The notes: generated by a model not told the origin, from the sequence alone. A stretch of DNA of 64,000 nt from Spirosoma foliorum (GCF_014117325.1 NZ_CP059732.1:7195001-7259000), one strand, 5' to 3'. Positions 18,575 to 26,888 are shown, counted from the first letter of the stretch. Program-made: numbers and translations.

Positions 18575-20413
18575 ATGACTCCCGAAACCACTTTTCAAGA
18601 CCGTCAACAACGATTTAGTAAGGCCGAGCAAGCCGCACAACGTCAGCATAATCAACTGGCCTTTTGGCGGCTTGTCTGGTTTATAGGCAGTGTTGCCGCT
18701 GTTTGGCTCCTTATTCGGCTCGATTATCAATTAGGTGCTGTACTCGTTGTTTTAGCGGGAATAGTTGGCTTTCTGATATTATTGAAAAAGCACCAGTCTG
18801 TTCGACGCGAGCGCGATCTGAACCACCAACTGGTATTTATCAATCAAGACGAAGCTGCCCGGCTAAAACGCCAGTATTTGCGCCCCGAAACCGGCGACCT
18901 ATTTGGTAGTCCAACGCATTATTACTCGGGAGATCTGGATGTATTTGGGAAGCATTCACTTTTTCGATTGCTTAATCGAACACATACTTACGAAGGACAG
19001 AGCCGATTAGCGGCATGGCTCAAGGCTCCTTCTAACCCCGATGCCATTCGACTCCGTCAACAAGCCGTTGCGGAGCTAAAACCTCAACTCGACTGGCGCC
19101 AACAACTGGAAGCTCTGGCTACTATAGAAGAAACGGTTGGCCGCTCGCCTGATGCGTTAGTCAAGTGGGCGATGGCGGAAACAACTCCGTTACCGAGCTA
19201 CCTAAATGCCGTCCGTTTTTTATTCCCAGCCATTACGTTAGGCTTATTTATAGCTTGGTTATTGGGCTATGTACATGGAACGGCCGTGCTATTAGGTTTA
19301 GCCGTTCATGGCCTGATACTTAGCCAAACAGCAGCTAAAGCGAAGGAGGTAAGCGAACAAACCTTCGAGATTTCGGCCGCTTTACGGGCATTTCAGTCAC
19401 TCATTAAGCAAGCCGAACAAGTGAAAGGCGATTCTGTTCGTTTACGGGCTATTCGGGAAGCACTTACATCAAAAGATCGTTCGGCATCTGAAGCGATCGG
19501 TCTGCTCAGCCGATTAACAGAAGGGTTAAATTACCGACGGAATCCCTATTTCTTTCTCTTATTTGGAATAGCCACCTTGTGGGATGTTCATTACCTGTTC
19601 CGGCTTGAAGGTTGGCGACAGCAGTATGGTCCTGATCTGAGTCGCTGGTTTAAAGCATTGGGTGAACTCGAAGCACTCAATAGTTTAACCGGTTTTGCCT
19701 ACGCACATCCGACTTACACAACGCCTGATATTGTTGATGATGAGTTGCTGCTGGATTTTACACAGGCATCTCACCCATTACTACCTCCGGATCGTAGTGT
19801 GGCTAACTCACTCACCCTGAGTGGTGCTGGCCAAACGATATTGATTACAGGCTCGAACATGTCGGGGAAAAGTACGTTTCTGCGTACGGTTGGTGCCAAT
19901 GTCGTGCTGGCACTGGCAGGAGCCGTTGTGAGCGCCGAACTATTCTGGTGTTCGCCTGTGCGCGTATTTACAAGCATGCGGACACAGGATTCACTCGAAG
20001 AAAGCACATCATCGTTCTACGCCGAATTAAAGCGCTTACAAACACTCATTGGTCTGACAAAGCAAACTGCATCTGCAGATCAAAATCGCTCTCCGCAAGA
20101 TCGCCTGCCTGTCCTTTATTTTCTGGATGAAATTCTGAAGGGCACAAACTCCGCCGATCGCCACCGCGGGGCCGAAGCCCTCATTCGGCAGTTACATCAA
20201 ACAAACGCTTCGGGTTTCGTTTCCACGCATGATCTCGAACTGGGGCAACTTACGGATGCTGATAATTTTGTGCGTAATTTTCATTTCCAATCTGACCTAC
20301 AAGATGGTGAACTGGTATTCGATTACAAGCTTCGGAATGGAATCTGCGAAAGTTTTAATGCCAGCCAATTGATGAAAGCAATTGGTATTGAGATGGATGC
20401 AGTTAAGAAATAA
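18575..20413 (+). CDS. MutS-related ATPase with predicted membrane helices
   Basis: A 612-residue protein. The last third is a MutS-type ATPase: Walker A GSNMSGKST near residue 427, TSMRTQDSLEESTSSFYAE, Walker B PVLYFLDEILKGTNSADRH near residue 513, and STHDLELG. It lacks the N-terminal mismatch-binding and connector domains of MutS. Instead, two hydrophobic segments lie at about 30-72 (WFIGSVAAVWLLIRL, LGAVLVVLAGIVGFLILL) and two more at about 210-250. It therefore looks membrane-anchored. Such proteins are found across Bacteroidota and are often auto-labelled MutS, but a role in mismatch repair is not shown. Start ATG 18575; the upstream ATG at 18560 lies in the repeat arm. Confidence 0.85.
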   Translation: MTPETTFQDRQQRFSKAEQAAQRQHNQLAFWRLVWFIGSVAAVWLLIRLDYQLGAVLVVLAGIVGFLILLKKHQSVRRERDLNHQLVFINQDEAARLKRQYLRPETGDLFGSPTHYYSGDLDVFGKHSLFRLLNRTHTYEGQSRLAAWLKAPSNPDAIRLRQQAVAELKPQLDWRQQLEALATIEETVGRSPDALVKWAMAETTPLPSYLNAVRFLFPAITLGLFIAWLLGYVHGTAVLLGLAVHGLILSQTAAKAKEVSEQTFEISAALRAFQSLIKQAEQVKGDSVRLRAIREALTSKDRSASEAIGLLSRLTEGLNYRRNPYFFLLFGIATLWDVHYLFRLEGWRQQYGPDLSRWFKALGELEALNSLTGFAYAHPTYTTPDIVDDELLLDFTQASHPLLPPDRSVANSLTLSGAGQTILITGSNMSGKSTFLRTVGANVVLALAGAVVSAELFWCSPVRVFTSMRTQDSLEESTSSFYAELKRLQTLIGLTKQTASADQNRSPQDRLPVLYFLDEILKGTNSADRHRGAEALIRQLHQTNASGFVSTHDLELGQLTDADNFVRNFHFQSDLQDGELVFDYKLRNGICESFNASQLMKAIGIEMDAVKK

Positions 20414-20550
20414 AATTAGAACTATGTCCCTTACCGTTGAAATTTTTGACCGAGCGATAATCATAATCTTACACCAGATTTAGGAGCTTTCTATAAAGCC
20501 AAAACAACCCCTGTGAGTACTTGTTAGATAGTACGAAAGCAGTATATTTG

Positions 20551-20596
20551 CCACTACAAAAAAACAGTATGCAAGCATACTGTTTTTTTGTAGTGG
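20551..20596. terminator. Perfect 22-bp hairpin, probable terminator after the MutS-like gene
   Basis: CCACTACAAAAAAACAGTAT and GC (20551-20572) pair exactly with 20575-20596 across AA. The T-run lies inside the stem, so it could act in either direction. The remainder of the 20414-20692 gap shows no credible gene. Confidence 0.7.
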
Positions 20597-20658
20597 ATAA
20601 AAAAGGTATGTTGAAAGGTCAATTAATTGCAAATGGAACTAGTATAGAGGCAATAAAA

Positions 20659-20682
20659 AAGCCTTCTCAATTGAGAAGGCTT
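20659..20682 (-). terminator. Terminator of tRNA-Phe
   Basis: This is a perfect palindrome, AAGCCTTCTCAA followed by TTGAGAAGGCTT. On the minus strand it is followed by further T residues (TTTTTT run ending 20655). It lies 10 bases past the tRNA 3' end. Confidence 0.85.
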
Positions 20683-20692
20683 AACGCTAGGG

Positions 20693-20768
20693 TGGTGGTG
20701 ATGGACGGAATCGAACCGCCGACACAAGGATTTTCAGTCCTTTGCTCTACCAACTGAGCTACATCACC
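20693..20768 (-). tRNA. tRNA-Phe (GAA), CCA encoded
   Basis: The 76-base minus-strand sequence folds as a standard tRNA. The acceptor GGTGATG pairs with CATCACC, the D-arm is AGCTCAGTTGGTAGAGC, the anticodon loop CTGAAAATC has anticodon GAA, and the T-arm contains GTTCGATTC. The discriminator A and CCA are encoded at 20696-20693. Confidence 0.97.
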
Positions 20769-20782
20769 CTGAAACGTGGGTG

Positions 20783-20813
20783 CAAAAGTATGCATAGCGC
20801 GCCATTTTGCAAT
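20783..20813 (-). promoter_or_regulatory. Promoter of tRNA-Phe
   Basis: On the minus strand TACTTTTG (20790-20783) is an exact TAnnTTTG box, 14 bases before the mature tRNA. ATTG (20813-20810), one base off the TTTG consensus, stands 19 bases further upstream. Confidence 0.65.
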
Positions 20814-20894
20814 ACTTTGCTCGTAATATTTTTTAAGAAAGTTTTGGTTCCTGATGTATTCTGTTGATTATCAGGTGAAATAAGTTAAAAGCGA

Positions 20895-22268
20895 ATGGAA
20901 ATTATTCAGCAAATTTTATTTGTAGTGGCTTTGGGGGCTACGGGTTGGTACATAGCTAAACGCGTAAGACTCATTGCGCAGGCTATTAAGCTTGGTCGTC
21001 CCGAAAACCGCTACGATCATCCCGATGAACGACTGAAAACAATGTTATTAGTCGCTTTTGGACAGAAGAAGATGTTTACCAATCTGTTGGTGGGCATCAT
21101 GCACTTCGTTATTTACGCTGGTTTTCTGATTGTTAACCTCGAAGTGCTTGAAATTATCCTGGATGGCATTCTCGGAACACATCGACTGTTTGCGCCCTAT
21201 ATCACGCCTATCTATCCAATTTTAATTGATGTTTTTGAACTACTGGCAGTAGGTGTACTGACCGTCTGCGTCATTTTTCTGTGTCGTCGATTTATTGCCA
21301 AAGTACCTCGGTTTCAGCAGGAGCGACATCGGGAAATGACCCGCTGGCCGCGAACTGATGCAGCTATTATCCTAACTGCCGAAATTCTGCTCATGATTGC
21401 TTTCCTGACCTGGAATGCTTCCGACAGTGTTCTCCGCGATCGGGGCGTTGGGCACTATGCCGAACTGAAAGGTATTGTTCCCGACTTTTTGATCAGTCAA
21501 TTTTTGAAACCTCTTTTTTCGGGCTTTAGTGATACTGGTTTGATCGTTTATGAACGTACAGCCTGGTGGTTGCATATTTTGGGTATTCTTTCTTTTGCCA
21601 TTTACGTCACCTATTCGAAACACCTTCACATTGCGCTCGGCTTCCCGAATGTCTATTTCTCAGATCTTCAGCCAAAAGGAGAGATGCAGAACATGCCTGA
21701 AATCACGAAAGAGGTGCAACTCGCGCTTGGCCTTCCTGTTACAACGGAAGCAGACGGCTCTCAGGCTAATGATAATGGTGACCAGCCCCCAGCAGAAATT
21801 GGGCGTTTTGGGGCTAAGGATGTTCAGGACTTGAAGTGGATCAACCTGATGAACGCTTATAGTTGTACCGAATGCGGGCGCTGTACATCGGCTTGTCCGG
21901 CCAATATTACCGGGAAGAAGCTGTCTCCTCGTAAAATCATGATGGACACTCGCGATCGGCTTGAAGAAATTCAAGATGGCTGGAAAACGAACGGGTTTGA
22001 TTACAAGGATGATAAGTCCTTATTGAACGATTACATCACCGCCGAAGAACTTAATGCCTGTACAACCTGTCAGGCTTGCGTTAATGCGTGCCCGATCAAT
22101 ATAAATCCGTTAGATATTATTCTTCAATTGCGTCGGTATCGGGTTATGGAAGAGTCAGACGCGCCCGCTTCATGGAATGCGATGTTTAGTAATATCGAAA
22201 ATAACATGGCTCCCTGGAAATTCTCGCCAAGCGACCGTTTCAATTGGGCTGATCAAGTGAATGACTAA
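20895..22268 (+). CDS. Membrane-bound iron-sulfur oxidoreductase, cytochrome b-like plus 4Fe-4S dicluster subunit (HdrC/NarI-like)
   Basis: A 457-residue protein. The N-terminal 260 residues hold about five or six hydrophobic helices with several His residues (GIMHFVIYAGFLI, WWLHILGIL), which resembles a NarI-type quinone-interacting di-heme domain. The C-terminal part has two 4Fe-4S motifs: CTECGRCTSACP near residue 327 and CTTCQACVNACP near residue 394. The next gene encodes the CCG-domain partner. Together they look like a split version of the fused NarI-HdrD proteins described as ETF:menaquinone oxidoreductases. That role is inference. Electrons would pass between a soluble donor and the menaquinone pool. 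Confidence 0.78.
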   Translation: MEIIQQILFVVALGATGWYIAKRVRLIAQAIKLGRPENRYDHPDERLKTMLLVAFGQKKMFTNLLVGIMHFVIYAGFLIVNLEVLEIILDGILGTHRLFAPYITPIYPILIDVFELLAVGVLTVCVIFLCRRFIAKVPRFQQERHREMTRWPRTDAAIILTAEILLMIAFLTWNASDSVLRDRGVGHYAELKGIVPDFLISQFLKPLFSGFSDTGLIVYERTAWWLHILGILSFAIYVTYSKHLHIALGFPNVYFSDLQPKGEMQNMPEITKEVQLALGLPVTTEADGSQANDNGDQPPAEIGRFGAKDVQDLKWINLMNAYSCTECGRCTSACPANITGKKLSPRKIMMDTRDRLEEIQDGWKTNGFDYKDDKSLLNDYITAEELNACTTCQACVNACPININPLDIILQLRRYRVMEESDAPASWNAMFSNIENNMAPWKFSPSDRFNWADQVND

Positions 22269-22276
22269 TAGATTAT

Positions 22277-22349
22277 GGTATTCGGTTTACAGTTTACGGC
22301 GGGCTGACGCAAGAACAACTGATGCGTAGCCAACTGTAAACCGAATACC
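22277..22349. repeat. Intergenic inverted repeat, GGTATTCGGTTTACAGTT family
   Basis: GGTATTCGGTTTACAGTT (22277-22294) is exactly complementary to 22332-22349. The loop contains a second stem (GGCTGACGCA with TGCGTAGCC). It lies between the two iron-sulfur subunit genes with no T-run. Confidence 0.85.
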
Positions 22350-22364
22350 CAAAACATACCAACA

Positions 22365-23168
22365 ATGTCTACGACTGAAAAAACATACAAAGTGCCAACG
22401 ATGGCCGATATGGCAGCATCGGGCGAAGAACCGGAAATTCTGTTTTGGGTTGGTTGCGCAGGTTCATTCGATGATCGTTACAAACGGGTGACTATTGCCT
22501 TCGTCCGTATTCTGAATCATGTTGGCATTAAGTTCGCCGTGTTGGGGCCAGAAGAAGCCTGTACGGGCGATCCGGCGCGTCGGGCAGGGAACGAGTTTTT
22601 GTTTCAAATGCAGGCGATGTCGAATATTCAGGTATTGAATGGCTATAATGTCAAGAAAATAGTGACAGCCTGTCCGCATTGCTTCAATACGCTTAAAAAT
22701 GAGTATCCAGAACTGGGTGGTAATTACGAAGTGATTCACCACTCCCAATTTTTACAAGGTCTCATCAATGAAGGACGCGTGAAGGTGAAAGATGGCCAGC
22801 CATTTAAGGGTCGCCGGATAACTTTTCATGATTCATGCTACCTAGGTCGGGCCAATAAGGTGTACGAAGCACCACGTGACGTTTTGGCGGCACTGGATGC
22901 CGATTTAGTCGAAATGAAGCGCGTACGGGCCAATGGTTTATGCTGCGGAGCGGGTGGTGGTCAATATTTCAAAGAGCCAGAACCTGGCAAGAAGGATGTG
23001 AACGTCGAGCGCGTTGAGGAAGCGCTTAGCACGGGGGCCGATACTATTGCCGTAGCCTGCCCGTTTTGTATGACTATGATGTCGGATGGCGTTAAGAATA
23101 AGAATCGCGAAGATTCTGTTCGTGTATTCGACATCTCGGAACTCATCGCCCAAGGACAAGGGCTTTAA
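22365..23168 (+). CDS. CCG-domain iron-sulfur protein (HdrB-like), partner of the upstream membrane subunit
   Basis: A 267-residue soluble protein with two cysteine-rich half-domains. The first has WVGCAGSFDDRY, ACTGDPARRAGNE and TACPHCFNTL. The second has HDSCYLGRANKVY, the signature LCCGAGGGQYF, and ACPFCMTMM. In heterodisulfide reductase HdrB and its relatives these cysteines hold noncubane 4Fe-4S clusters. It probably forms a complex with the preceding membrane protein. The C-terminal half keeps the full CCG motif, while in the first half CCG is replaced by ACTG, so only one complete noncubane site is evident. Confidence 0.8.
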   Translation: MSTTEKTYKVPTMADMAASGEEPEILFWVGCAGSFDDRYKRVTIAFVRILNHVGIKFAVLGPEEACTGDPARRAGNEFLFQMQAMSNIQVLNGYNVKKIVTACPHCFNTLKNEYPELGGNYEVIHHSQFLQGLINEGRVKVKDGQPFKGRRITFHDSCYLGRANKVYEAPRDVLAALDADLVEMKRVRANGLCCGAGGGQYFKEPEPGKKDVNVERVEEALSTGADTIAVACPFCMTMMSDGVKNKNREDSVRVFDISELIAQGQGL

Positions 23169-23170
23169 AA

Positions 23171-23230
23171 AAATGATGAATGATGAATGATTTTGGCTGT
23201 TAAATCATTCATCATTCATCATTCATCATT
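23171..23230. repeat. Heptamer-built inverted repeat (GATGAAT / ATTCATC)
   Basis: The left arm 23171-23194 contains GATGAAT twice. The right arm from 23202 contains ATTCATC three times, so 22 bp pair exactly and one extra heptamer dangles. It lies between the HdrB-like gene and the next gene. Confidence 0.85.
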
Positions 23231-23236
23231 TTCTCT

Positions 23237-23734
23237 ATGTACATCGATTTTGATAAACTGCCTGATACTGCCCGCGTTTGGGTTTATCAGGCGAACCGTC
23301 CGCTTGCGGAAGGTGATGTAAAAGCGATTGAAAATGCTTTGCAGCCAGCCTTGAGTCAATGGGCAGCCCACGGTCAACCATTATTAGCCTCAGCCAAAGT
23401 GGTTGAAAATCGTTTTGTTGTGGTTGGTGTCGATGAAGGGTACAGCTTACCAAGCGGATGCTCTATTGATTCCTCAATGCGGACAGTGCAGGAAATTGGT
23501 CGGCAGCTATCGGTAGATTTCTTTGATCGTTCGGCAGCTATTCTGCTAGCTGATGGAACTGTAGAGACAGTTGCGTTGCCAACAATTAAGGCTGCTGTTT
23601 CAAACGGCTTACTAACGCCCACTACAACGGTATTTAATACGTTAGTGAAAACAAAAGCGGAGTTTTTGGCAGAATGGCGCATTAATGCTGCCAACTCCTG
23701 GCTCAAGCGGTATTTTAAGACGATAGAAGCATAA
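23237..23734 (+). CDS. Conserved hypothetical protein (not an ABC ATPase)
   Basis: A 165-residue soluble protein. Related Bacteroidota proteins are often auto-annotated as ABC transporter ATPase, but no Walker A, Walker B or signature motif is present here. Visible conserved features are the N-terminus MYIDFDKLPDTARVWVYQA, the central SGCSIDSSMRTVQEIG with its Cys in a loop, and FFDRS. No membrane segment or signal is evident. It follows the HdrB-like gene after an inverted repeat and ends before a strong hairpin. I do not recognise a function. Confidence 0.75.
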   Translation: MYIDFDKLPDTARVWVYQANRPLAEGDVKAIENALQPALSQWAAHGQPLLASAKVVENRFVVVGVDEGYSLPSGCSIDSSMRTVQEIGRQLSVDFFDRSAAILLADGTVETVALPTIKAAVSNGLLTPTTTVFNTLVKTKAEFLAEWRINAANSWLKRYFKTIEA

Positions 23735-23751
23735 ATAACCATTTAATAGGT

Positions 23752-23797
23752 AAAGCCGGCCAATTTCTACAGACTAGAGTAGAAATTGACCGGCTTT
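23752..23797 (+). terminator. Hairpin terminator
   Basis: AAAGCCGGCCAATTTCTAC (23752-23770) pairs with 23779-23797 with one mismatch. The A-run and T-run at the arm ends suggest a terminator for the hypothetical gene. Confidence 0.7.
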
Positions 23798-23978
23798 AAC
23801 GTTACGATCTATAAGAACGTTCACTGCCAAATCGTCATATTAATTAACTTTGCTCGTTCTTTTCCAACAAAGGACTAATTTTTGTAGTAAGAGTTTACGA
23901 AGCTCAGCGAATCTGATCGTGTAATTATTGAATTCGTTGGTCATTGCCGATAGTAAACGGCAATTAACTCTTACTTTT

Positions 23979-24689
23979 ATGGCGACTATTCCCGAAGTTA
24001 TGTCAGATACGCCAACTCGCGACGACCGGAACCGTAGCGACGGACCAGCCGAACCGGACCAATTCTTACCCGATAGCGACCCGACCGAACAAGTCTCGGC
24101 CGATACGCCCGCTCGTGGTTATTCCGACGCACAGAAGTACCAGATTTTTAATAAGGAGTTTATGCCGCACATTGACTCCATGTACAACTTTGCTTTTCGG
24201 TTGACAACTGACGAGGACGATGCAAACGACCTCGTACAGGATACATACCTAAAAGCGTTTCGGTTCATTTCATCTTTTGAGCAAGGAACTAACGCCAAAG
24301 CATGGCTGTTCCGGATTCTGAAGAACAGTTTCATCAACGATTATCGGAAAAAAAGCAAAGAACCAGCTAAGGTAGATTACCAGGACGTTGAAACGACCTA
24401 TAACTCTGAAGACGCTGAATCTGAGCACACAGTTGACCTACGGGCCGAATCTGTTTCTGATTTAATTGGCGATGAAGTGGCAACAGCCTTAAACTCGTTG
24501 CCGGTGGATTTCCGAACGGTCATTATTCTCTGCGACATCGAAGGATTTACATATGAGGAAATGGCAAAAATTCTGGATATCCCAATAGGTACAGTTCGCT
24601 CTCGATTACACCGGGCTCGTAACCTATTGAAAGAAAAATTGCGTGATTACGCGTCTTCGATGGGCTATAAAGAAGAAAATGAAGAATAA
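23979..24689 (+). CDS. ECF RNA polymerase sigma factor
   Basis: A 236-residue sigma-70 family factor of the ECF type. After an acidic, disordered N-terminal 50 residues, region 2 runs from about residue 62 to 125 (LTTDEDDANDLVQDTYLKAF, then AKAWLFRILKNSFINDYRKK). Region 4 is at about 170-225 (ALNSLPVDFRTVIILCDIEG, TYEEMAKILDIPIGTVRSRL). A small anti-sigma-like gene follows 81 bases later, the usual arrangement. I start at the ATG 23979. The ATG at 24000 is also possible, and a TTG at 23928 is unlikely. A TAATTTTTG-like promoter element lies near 23876. Confidence 0.9.
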   Translation: MATIPEVMSDTPTRDDRNRSDGPAEPDQFLPDSDPTEQVSADTPARGYSDAQKYQIFNKEFMPHIDSMYNFAFRLTTDEDDANDLVQDTYLKAFRFISSFEQGTNAKAWLFRILKNSFINDYRKKSKEPAKVDYQDVETTYNSEDAESEHTVDLRAESVSDLIGDEVATALNSLPVDFRTVIILCDIEGFTYEEMAKILDIPIGTVRSRLHRARNLLKEKLRDYASSMGYKEENEE

Positions 24690-24770
24690 ACCGAACTTTT
24701 TATAAGCCTAATTTGGTTCTGCTAATAACTTAATGGTATTATTATTCTTGGAATAAATAAAACTTTTCCA

Positions 24771-25061
24771 ATGCAAACCTCGTTGCCGTCATCAGCTTCA
24801 TCTAGTGGTAAGCCAGACATGAAAGAACATTGTAATCACAGCGCCGACTGCCTGAAGATGATTCAGTTGATTCTGGATGGAGAAGCTACAGATCAACAGC
24901 TTGTCAGAGTGAAAGCGAACCTCGAATCATGCAGACCCTGCATCGAGATGTATCAGCTTGAAAAGGAAGTGAAAGAGTTATTGACGAAGCGCATGGAGAA
25001 ACGATGCTGCCCCGAGCAGTTAGTTGCAACGATTAAATCCCGAATCCTGAGTTTCAGCTAA
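24771..25061 (+). CDS. Anti-sigma factor, RsrA/ZAS-like but lacking the zinc His
   Basis: A 96-residue (80 if started at the ATG 24819) small helical protein paired with the ECF sigma gene. The ZAS-type fold is suggested by CLKMIQLILDGEATDQQLVR followed by ANLESCRPCIEMYQLEKEV. In zinc anti-sigma factors the motif is HxxxCxxC. Here the His position is Asn (NLESCRPC), while both Cys remain. Extra cysteines occur in HCNHSADC at the start and in KRCCPEQ. It probably binds the sigma factor of the preceding gene. Redox or zinc sensing is uncertain because of the substitution. Confidence 0.75.
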   Translation: MQTSLPSSASSSGKPDMKEHCNHSADCLKMIQLILDGEATDQQLVRVKANLESCRPCIEMYQLEKEVKELLTKRMEKRCCPEQLVATIKSRILSFS

Positions 25062-25072
25062 GAGCAATCAAC

Positions 25073-25134
25073 GTAATTGGGGTAATTAAGGAAGCGCTTA
25101 CGAAAGCAGCCTTAATTACCCCAATTACTTTTTT
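25073..25134 (+). terminator. Terminator of the sigma/anti-sigma operon
   Basis: GTAATTGGGGTAATTAAGG (25073-25091) is exactly complementary to 25110-25128 and is followed by TTTTTT. It starts 11 bases after the anti-sigma stop. Confidence 0.85.
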
Positions 25135-25157
25135 AATTAACCAACCCATCATCCACT

Positions 25158-25757
25158 GTGGACGGTAAACTTATTATTTTTTCAGCCCCCTCTGGTTCGG
25201 GCAAAACCACGATTGTTAAACATTTGCTGGCCGAGAATGCAAATCTCGGCTTTTCTATTTCGGCCTGCACCCGCGATCGGAGGGGACGTGCCGAGGAAAA
25301 TGGCAAAGATTATTACTTTTTGACTCCTGAAGATTTTAAGCATAAAATCGATGCCGATGAGTTTGTTGAATGGGAAGAAGTTTATACGGGCGCTTTCTAC
25401 GGCACGCTGAAATCTGAAATTGAACGCGTGTGGGCAACCGGTAAGCACGTTTTGTTTGATGTGGATGTGCAGGGCGGATTGAAACTGAAAAACTTCTATG
25501 GCGATAAAGCACTGGCCGTTTTTGTAAAAGTACCGGATGAAGAAACTCTCCGCCAGCGCTTGATTGGCCGTGGGTCCGAAACGGAAGAAAGCTTATCCCG
25601 ACGCTTATTTAAAGTACACTTTGAAATGAGCTTTCAGGATCGTTTCGATGTCATTTTAATGAACGATGATTTAGAAACGTCGCTCCAAAAAGCCCAGAAA
25701 CTGGTCAACGACTTCGTAAACGAAAACAAAGTACCCGCGAAAGCAACGATAATCTAA
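25158..25757 (+). CDS. gmk: Guanylate kinase
   Basis: A 199-residue P-loop kinase phosphorylating GMP to GDP. The P-loop is [10 protein letters not shown] at about residues 9-18. The GMP-binding segment is [20 protein letters not shown], near residues 35-54. FDVDVQGG near residue 98 is the strand carrying acidic GMP contacts, and the lid [18 protein letters not shown] lies near 133-150. The start is a GTG at 25158, since no ATG fits upstream of the P-loop. nadD follows after a 96-base gap with an imperfect inverted repeat. Confidence 0.95.
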   Translation: MDGKLIIFSAPSGSGKTTIVKHLLAENANLGFSISACTRDRRGRAEENGKDYYFLTPEDFKHKIDADEFVEWEEVYTGAFYGTLKSEIERVWATGKHVLFDVDVQGGLKLKNFYGDKALAVFVKVPDEETLRQRLIGRGSETEESLSRRLFKVHFEMSFQDRFDVILMNDDLETSLQKAQKLVNDFVNENKVPAKATII

Positions 25758-25763
25758 ATCTGA

Positions 25764-25853
25764 GTTGTAAAGTTATAGAGTCATATAGTTCTAAAGTTCA
25801 GAATGCGCCAGCCAACTTTATATCTTTATAACCCTATAACTTTATAACTTCTA
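25764..25853. repeat. Imperfect intergenic inverted repeat, AAAGTTATA wording, TGCGCCAGCC loop
   Basis: The left side GTTGTAAAGTTATAGAG and the right side CCCTATAACTTTATAACTT pair imperfectly. The loop holds TGCGCCAGCC at 25804-25813, identical to the core of the 31179 element. It fills the gmk-nadD gap. Confidence 0.7.
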
Positions 25854-26426
25854 GTGAAAATCGGCTTATTCTTCGGTTCGTTTAACCCCATTCATATCGG
25901 GCACCTGATCATCGCAAACACGATGGCAACTACGACTGATCTTGAACAAGTGTGGTTTGTCGTATCGCCCCAGAACCCCTTCAAAAAGACCAAAAGTTTG
26001 TTGCACGAGTTCGACCGACTCGATATGGTGGAACGGGCTATCGCCGATAATAGCCGCCTGAAAGCTACGAACATTGAGTTTTCGATGCCCAAGCCCAGTT
26101 ATACAATCGACACGCTTACACGATTGAGTGAAAAATACCCCCAGCACACTTTCCGCTTGATTATGGGTGAGGATAATCTGGAGCAGTTTGCCAACTGGAA
26201 GAACTACGATAAGATTCTGGAATACTACGGTTTATACGTTTATCAACGCCCCCGAGTTATCGAAAGCCCGTTTAAAACGCACGCCAACGTTCGGATTGTA
26301 GAAGCACCCTTGTTGGATATTTCAGCAACGTTCATTCGAGAAAGCATTCGTGCGAACCGCTCTATACGATATATGGTGCCTGAAGTTGTGGAAGAAATGA
26401 TTGAGCGTAAGAAGTTTTACGTGTGA
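25854..26426 (+). CDS. nadD: Nicotinate-nucleotide adenylyltransferase
   Basis: A 190-residue nucleotidyltransferase that adenylates nicotinate mononucleotide in NAD synthesis. The N-terminal GLFFGSFNPIHIGHL carries the GxFxPxHxGH motif. The catalytic ATP-binding motif near the C-terminus is ISATFIRESIRANRSIRYMV (SxTxxR as SATFIR). Length is typical. The start is GTG 25854, directly after the preceding repeat. The stop codon overlaps the first base of a 25-bp inverted repeat. Confidence 0.95.
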   Translation: MKIGLFFGSFNPIHIGHLIIANTMATTTDLEQVWFVVSPQNPFKKTKSLLHEFDRLDMVERAIADNSRLKATNIEFSMPKPSYTIDTLTRLSEKYPQHTFRLIMGEDNLEQFANWKNYDKILEYYGLYVYQRPRVIESPFKTHANVRIVEAPLLDISATFIRESIRANRSIRYMVPEVVEEMIERKKFYV

Positions 26427-26492
26427 TGTACCTACGGGCTTTAGCCCGTGATAGTTGATCTACATAACACGGGCTAAAGCCCGTAGGTACAT
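26426..26492. repeat. Nested 25-bp inverted repeat (TACCTACGGGCTTTAGCCCG family)
   Basis: 26426-26450 and 26468-26492 are perfect complements. Each arm contains its own hairpin (ACGGGCT-TT-AGCCCGT). It begins in the nadD stop codon and ends on the stop of the convergent gene, so it occupies the whole gap. Confidence 0.9.
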
Positions 26493-26881
26493 TACGGTAA
26501 TCCATTCTGAAACGTAACTTCAGTTGCTAAACCAATAGCGCTCATACGAATAGCCACCGAACGGCTATTGGATTTCATACCGGGTTGATCGCAGTGGGTG
26601 CCTTTTTCCAGAAAATAGATATAGAACTTCTGGTTACGATCGGCGATCTGGTTGATGTCTGGTCGGCCGAGGAGCTCGCCAATGGTATTGGTTGTTTTGC
26701 CTTTCAGATTTTGTATTTCAGCTCTAAAATCGGGCACGAGCATAGCCCGAACGCCATTGCAGCCACCTCGGTCACCACGCCATTTTTTCAAATCAAGCTT
26801 CCCAAACTGATCCGGCACTGAACTACATTCCGACAAGCTGATTATCAGAAGGAAGATAGTAAACAGACGTATCAGAGGCAT
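26492..26881 (-). CDS. Hypothetical small secreted or lipoprotein
   Basis: A 129-residue protein from the ATG at 26881 (MPLIRLFTIFLLIISLSEC). The N-terminus is a signal peptide, and a Cys near residue 19 could be lipidated, but the residue before it is Glu, which is unusual for a lipobox. The mature part contains KKWRGDRGGCNGVRAML, which has a second Cys, and FYIYFLEKGTHC. An alternative ATG at 26911 would add MKERKSESFV, but that segment is encoded by an octamer repeat and looks spurious. The function is not recognised. It follows the M28 peptidase on the same strand. Confidence 0.65.
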   Translation of the reverse strand: MPLIRLFTIFLLIISLSECSSVPDQFGKLDLKKWRGDRGGCNGVRAMLVPDFRAEIQNLKGKTTNTIGELLGRPDINQIADRNQKFYIYFLEKGTHCDQPGMKSNSRSVAIRMSAIGLATEVTFQNGLP

Positions 26882-26888
26882 AACGAAA

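Noticed and set aside
20434..20493. A 19-codon frame after the MutS-like gene
   Set aside because: No signal peptide, no conserved composition, no regulatory context and no terminator of its own, unlike the small lipoprotein or the his leader.
23171..23230. Possible CRISPR-like short repeats
   Set aside because: Units are contiguous heptamers forming one hairpin, with no spacers and no cas genes.
23237..23734. ABC transporter ATPase annotation often given to this family
   Set aside because: No Walker A, Walker B or ABC signature is present in the 165 residues.
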